Source: Pelodera strongyloides (taxonomy: Eukaryota; Nematoda; Chromadorea; Rhabditida; Rhabditidae). Taken from it: DNA of 64,000 nt. Positions 62,301 to 64,000 of the stretch are shown one piece after another; position 1 is the stretch's first letter; every line of letters starts with the position of its first letter. The notes under the pieces were generated by a model, which made no database searches, was not told where the DNA came from, and saw only the letters and a program-made list of their open reading frames with translations. Made by a program: the position numbers and the translations under genes. Where the stretch lies: assembly GCA_036852015.1 (NCBI GenBank), contig JAANDG010000085.1, positions 186,001 to 250,000 of the forward strand, read 5' to 3'.

Positions 62301-63583
62301 GTCACGTCGGCGACGTATATGACCTTGGCAAGCTTCACGGGCTGACAGCGAGTGCCAGTCACAACCGTTTATTTCTCAGAGAAAATCTATCACGTTTGTA
62401 CCAGTCAGAGTTGGAGATAACTCTGCCAGTAACAACCGTAGATTTCTCAACGAGAAACCACCCACGTTCGCACCAGTTAGAGTTGAAGATAACTCTGTCC
62501 AGTACAAACCGTGAGAACGGTTTAGTGCCCAAATCTGCAGCAGTCAGGCGGCGCCGAGACTCTGTTCAGAACGTATCAGTTCAAGGGAAGAAGGCGGCGC
62601 CGATCTATCCCCTCTAGAACTTCAACGTAGCACAAGTCTGTACAAGCAAGGCGGCGCCGATGCTTGTAACAGAGAATAAGAAGTAGAAGCGAACTCCTGA
62701 ACGCCAGTGTTGTGTATCAAGGTATTACTTCTGATACAACAGAACTGAGCGACAAGAGAGTGAGACGATCTTCGAATAACGATTTATTAGCGATGTGAAG
62801 ACGGGCGAGGCGATATAATGAGCGAGATAATAAGCGATGAGTGTTTTGGCCGTAGCCCTTATATACGGATGGCTACGTGCAGATCAAACACCAATAATAT
62901 AAACACTAATAACTTGCGGGTAGTTGCAATTACATAATTTGCCAACGGCAAGACAGAGTGTGCTCCACTGATCACCAAGGACGAAAAGATCAGTGAGCAG
63001 ATGTGAATGAGTAACACGTGAACAACGTAAGTAACAAAGTAACAAACTACAAATAAATCTTAGGTATACCGTAATACCTAACAGTTGGAATGTTTCTCTG
63101 GAATATCTTAGTTTAGGTATACTCGTGGCGGCTAATTTATACATTTTTCGTAGATCTATGAACCACTGTTTTCGTACTGACAGTCACACACTTTTTACGT
63201 TATGTTTGTGTTCTAGTGATCGAGCTGGACACTTTTTAAAGTGGTCTTTGCTTGTTCTCATAATCAGCTGGAAATGGTGTAGTTTTGAAACGCATTCTTT
63301 GTAGCGCCACTTCCATGTATTAGCTGCAAAATTCTAGTACTCCAGAATTTTTAATTTTGTGCTTCTTTTTATGTTTCATCGTTTATTTCATTCAGTGTTA
63401 CGTGGACGTCCCCCTTCCCTCATCCAGCTGATAGCTGCTATTCCGATCACTTTATCATTTGTGGGAGCTGCAATTGTGGAAGGCCGAAAGGGACCAAATC
63501 AGAGAGTGCTCAGAGAAGTAGGGCCTTGCAGAGAACAAGAGGACCGTGAAGAGTTGCTAGCAGAGGAGCCAGGCAGTGATTAG
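53227..63583 (+). CDS. SLC35F5: Solute carrier family 35 member F5-like transporter (11 coding exons)
   Basis: The exons are 53227-53349, 53601-53720, 53843-53890, 54556-54690, 54926-55063, 55488-55634, 56003-56086, 56305-56392, 56769-56900, 57166-57276 and 63396-63583. They join in frame to 438 codons including the stop, all with GT-AG introns. The order of features follows the SLC35F5 family: a first membrane segment with NILWVLASELL, a loop with a phosphorylatable SSDTES stretch and ARRVSFARH, PSSEALDAQ, then QTALAFTSVSSLNLISSSSS, AVAYALYLTAYAR, LWLLGAGMTDSLTASLSMTL and a final helix in IQLIAAIPITLSFVGAAIV. About ten membrane helices are expected. The family consists of multi-pass nucleotide-sugar/drug-metabolite transporter-like proteins. 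The substrate is uncertain. It is shorter than the human protein (about 520 residues), mainly at the N-terminus. The true start could lie in an exon upstream of 53,194. The last intron carries an antisense gypsy element. Confidence 0.92.
53601..53720 (+). CDS. SLC35F5: SLC35F5-like exon 2
   Basis: 40 codons, YVFVEEGFHRPYCVSYLKNT then the second helix. Both ends phase 0 (TTTAG| and |GTATGT). Confidence 0.9.
53843..53890 (+). CDS. SLC35F5: SLC35F5-like exon 3 (micro-exon)
   Basis: 16 codons, KEYKFVKLDDLDVDSL, corresponding to the YVPVKFHDL part of the family. Phase 0 at both ends. Confidence 0.85.
54556..54690 (+). CDS. SLC35F5: SLC35F5-like exon 4
   Basis: 45 codons, SVEGYETVTSSDTESVV to ARRVSFARHRE. 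Hydrophilic, acidic, serine-rich loop. Confidence 0.9.
54926..55063 (+). CDS. SLC35F5: SLC35F5-like exon 5
   Basis: 46 codons, VRRMPSSEALDAQRARR to IKWTVFFFAPM. The conserved PSS.AL.A precedes the next helix. Confidence 0.9.
55488..55634 (+). CDS. SLC35F5: SLC35F5-like exon 6
   Basis: 49 codons, WLVCSFTYQTALAFTSVSSL to GQKFTLFK. It holds the most conserved membrane motif of the family (Y.EAL..T.V.....LSS). Confidence 0.92.
56003..56086 (+). CDS. SLC35F5: SLC35F5-like exon 7
   Basis: 28 codons, AFLVALNLSGVALVSEFSMS to ATFAQ. One helix. Confidence 0.9.
56305..56392 (+). CDS. SLC35F5: SLC35F5-like exon 8
   Basis: 88 nt, VSAVAYALYLTAYARFQEKF to FMFG. It ends in phase 1. Confidence 0.9.
56769..56900 (+). 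CDS. SLC35F5: SLC35F5-like exon 9
   Basis: 132 nt, GTMGVVTVLLGTPLLFALDA to SAGFFG. Phase 1 at both ends. Confidence 0.9.
57166..57276 (+). CDS. SLC35F5: SLC35F5-like exon 10
   Basis: 111 nt, GTLLADYLWLLGAGMTDSLT to FAFLADT. It ends in phase 1 and matches the last exon across the 6.1-kb intron. Confidence 0.92.
57413..57789 (-). repeat. 3' LTR of the gypsy element
   Basis: 377 bp. On the minus strand it contains TATATAAG (57,564-57,571) and AATAAA in GCTAATAAATCG. It differs from the other LTR by one inserted A (GTATCAAAGG). Confidence 0.95.
57790..57963. mobile_element. hAT-like MITE at the 3' LTR boundary
   Basis: 174 bp with inverted ends CAGGCTATAAATCTATGCG / CGCATGGAAATTATAGCCTG. It is flanked by the 8-bp duplication ACCTAACA (57,782-57,789 and 57,964-57,971), which is also the LTR terminus. 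TIRs starting CAGG with 8-bp duplications are typical of hAT. The interior has repeated CCATCTCCGGA / CCATCTCCGAA blocks. Confidence 0.85.
58033..62154 (-). CDS. Gypsy Gag-Pol polyprotein
   Basis: One uninterrupted frame of 1,373 codons. Domains in order: Gag; two zinc knuckles (CRYCGRDSGHRSC and CNKCGRRGHYAVVC, about 235-268); aspartic protease LDTGSD (305-310); reverse transcriptase with TLDFKDAYLQ and the YLDD catalytic box (598-601); RNase H (VTDASQYG, about 745-752); integrase with an H..H..C..C zinc finger (LHQGHQG, CANC), then catalytic D1038, D1092 and E1128 (35 residues between the last two). The C-terminal tail is Pro/Thr-rich with RRSSRARKQTKK. Gag and Pol are fused with no frameshift between them. 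All catalytic residues I checked are present. The natural Gag start may be upstream in another frame (see 62,123-62,287). Confidence 0.96.
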   Translation of the reverse strand: MLLSNEFRESEPLTAEARGMLDVLYKNIPMFEFNVEEGASFADWYEDHQDLLEVQAACVPESNRIRFLLSRLGPHQEKILKLRCLPKKPMDMSLEDVLEKMKVVFITKKSLFRKRIECLHVIKQHGVDYKTHIGVVNKACDDFAFNELSDSQFRVLNYLNSLRNPEDMEMRAWLIKTLDRTPEMTLDDVAEAVDKYHEHKDDIDLPVNPVAVNRVNKPHHREHKRDERKPTQVKCRYCGRDSGHRSCPAKEVSCNKCGRRGHYAVVCQQRDNNKSNRKVHEVSSRSVGRRFVNILMNGKKVRLQLDTGSDLTLISEATWKMLGRPNLKSPSIVATAANGEQLELFGSFECNASYQDEQIVEVVHVTARMNLLGLDWLERLPSFRSVLDAVCNRVSGKPSISTSSPKDSAATYVATLKTQFSDVFSTELGLCKKTKACLQLKRGAKAVFRPKRMVPIHYKENVEAELDRLEQLGVIERVTYSPWAAPILCVKKPNGSVRVCADFSTGLNDALEDFTHPIPTAEDIMTTLNGGTVFSTLDFKDAYLQVELEDDSKDLLVINTHRGLYRYNRLCFGVKTAPGIFQKIMDAMIAGLEGCCAYLDDVIVSGRTLQEHNRNLDACMKRISEYGFHVNFEKCTFAAREIRYLGMIISAEGRKSDPSKIEPILRMPEPKDVSQLRSFIGKINYYGRFIKELHKLRAPFDELLKKDVKWNWNKECQNAFDEVKNIVASPMLLNHYDPKKELVLVTDASQYGLGAVLLHRMKDGTQKAVEHATRTLLPAEKNYGQIEKEGLGIFWAMKKFYKYLMGRKFTLVTDHKPLVSIFGSKKGIPVTSANRLQRWAVFIKGFDFKIVFKPTSEMGCADVLSRLIADQKETEEDKVIARVETELFKHEHYRTVAALPVTANVLSEATETDKTLQAVLKAHRTGNWPTKCSRDISQFFNRQTSLSESNGILLFGERIVMPASLKGRILRQLHQGHQGIVRTKTLARSLVYWPFIDEDIENMVKSCANCNRAQKAPTKTNLESWSKASEPMERVHADFAGPLEGKYYLLVVDAYSKWPEIVAMDRITTSATISNLKKIFSQFGMPETLVTDNGTQFTSAEFALFCAKNGIKHIRSPPFHPQSNGQAERFVDTFKRALLKLKGEGSPAENLQTFLLSYRMTPSSNAPEGKSPAEAFLNRKLRTSWDLLKPRPERKLVKDERMEKQFNKKHGSKATVFHPGDLVYILDYKVPSKPTWIEATVVKKNGSVMYDARIEGRKNLIRRHANQMRLRTIANQSRAYDILLDAFDITPRPKSNLKESSPKSTTPPTTVTDTVEDAEHSVPEEVPDAEEVFEDAASTSPPVAVTTTPPLRRSSRARKQTKKMEINPSNKHY
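62123..62287 (-). CDS. Putative Gag N-terminal segment, shifted frame
   Basis: 54 codons beginning MAAQSTEETLQAILTSLNAL, with a coiled-coil-like heptad pattern (LQAILTSLNALKES..LQRLEE), as at the start of many gypsy Gag proteins. It overlaps the long frame by 32 nt. The likely explanation is a one-base frameshift mutation, or the element uses a separate short leader protein. Confidence 0.5.
   Translation of the reverse strand: MAAQSTEETLQAILTSLNALKESQSITAARLQRLEERKEEESQANVTFERIPRK
62690..62706 (-). other. Primer-binding site of the gypsy element
   Basis: On the minus strand TGGCGTTCAGGAGTTCG follows the 5' LTR after one base. TGG at the start pairs with a tRNA CCA end, and the complement includes CGAACTCC, a T-arm-like sequence. 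The tRNA identity was not determined. Confidence 0.65.
62708..63083 (-). repeat. 5' LTR of the gypsy element
   Basis: 376 bp. TATATAAG on the minus strand at 62,858-62,865. It starts with TGTTAGGTATTACGG and ends with GATACACAACA on that strand. Confidence 0.95.
63396..63583 (+). CDS. SLC35F5: SLC35F5-like exon 11 (last coding exon)
   Basis: 188 nt, LRGRPPSLIQLIAAIPITLS then a charged cytoplasmic tail ending in EEPGSD and TAG. It lies 312 bp beyond the gypsy 5' LTR. Confidence 0.9.
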
Positions 63584-64000
63584 AGGTTGGGAATCCTTTA
63601 AAGGGGTATGACAAGTGGTTTATGAGACATGTGCTTTCCAGCGCATAGGGAATCACAATTGGCATGTGGGAATGCATTTGATATGTATCTAGTTAATAGG
63701 GAAGTTCGCTCTTGAAGGCATTCTCAGGCAATTAACGCATTTTATGTACATAATTAGCAATGTATTCATAAACGCATAATTATGATTGATTCATGTTTCT
63801 TTGTAGTCGGTTGACTGATCCGGCATATGTTCTGTGATAGTTTAATTCTGTTAGTTTAGTTTAGAAATGACATATCAAAACTGTTTTATACACGCTCAAA
63901 CGCGAGCCTATACTACCGTGACATGATTAGATATAAGTCGCAAGTCATTTTGATAGTTCATGCTTGTGAATGTTTATCATATTTGATTCGGTCCCTGACA
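63584..64000 (+). other. 3' flank of the SLC35F5-like gene
   Basis: Presumed 3' UTR and beyond. No clear AATAAA lies within the first 200 bp. Nothing else is recognisable before the window ends. Confidence 0.4.

Larger units (their letters stand above)
57413..63083 (-). mobile_element. Ty3/gypsy LTR retrotransposon, full-length
   Basis: 5,671 bp, transcribed on the minus strand, antisense to the host gene. The LTRs are 377 and 376 bp, near identical, TG..CA ended. The host GTTGG is duplicated at 57,408-57,412 and 63,084-63,088. A primer-binding site lies next to the 5' LTR at 62,690-62,706, and a purine stretch (AAGGTTGGAGG) sits at 57,972-57,982. The near identity of the LTRs points to a recent insertion. 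Confidence 0.97.

Overview
This window is nuclear DNA from an invertebrate animal. The evidence is a cluster of metazoan core histone genes ending in histone mRNA stem-loops, a multi-exon SLC35F-type transporter gene with GT-AG introns, a Ty3/gypsy element, a Tc1 element, a LINE 3' end, tRNA-derived SINEs and MITEs. I cannot name the phylum. H2B ends in the usual TSSK. H4 carries Cys at mature position 73. H2A has an unusual RINPRH segment.

Positions 1-42,000 hold a tandem histone cluster with a basic period of about 4.7 kb. Each unit has H2B (-) and H2A (+) sharing a divergent promoter with two TATA-like boxes, then H4 (-) and H3 (-). No H1 gene was found. Four units can be traced. Unit 1 (1-10,300) is damaged: nested DNA transposons separate H4 from its stem-loop, the H4 upstream region is triplicated, H2B has lost its 3' two thirds, and H2A has a 1-bp deletion. 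Positions 11,100-23,950 are a mosaic of transposons, satellites and inverted or chimeric histone-spacer scraps. Units 2 (23,950-29,750) and 3 (30,430-34,470) are intact apart from the missing H3 at the start of unit 2. In unit 4 (35,140-41,730) H2B is frameshifted, a dead Tc1 copy sits in the spacer, and H3 is truncated beside a LINE end. A last H3 scrap lies at 52,272.

All histone stem-loops have a CUUU loop rather than the usual loop beginning with U, and all are followed by an invariant ACTTGAACGTTT. Each of the three spacer types also holds its own conserved TATA promoter module that belongs to none of the core histone genes. What these modules transcribe is unknown. I consider this the most interesting signal in the window.

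Positions 42,000-53,200 are repeat-rich: a 16-bp array inside a roughly 670-bp triplication, three copies of a near-perfect palindromic TTAA MITE, two related short satellites, and decayed histone-spacer fragments.

Positions 53,227-63,583 hold an SLC35F5-like transporter gene (+) with 11 coding exons that join in frame to 437 codons. Its last intron contains a young antisense Ty3/gypsy element with one long Gag-Pol ORF, near-identical LTRs and a 5-bp target duplication. A hAT-like MITE has landed exactly at one LTR edge.
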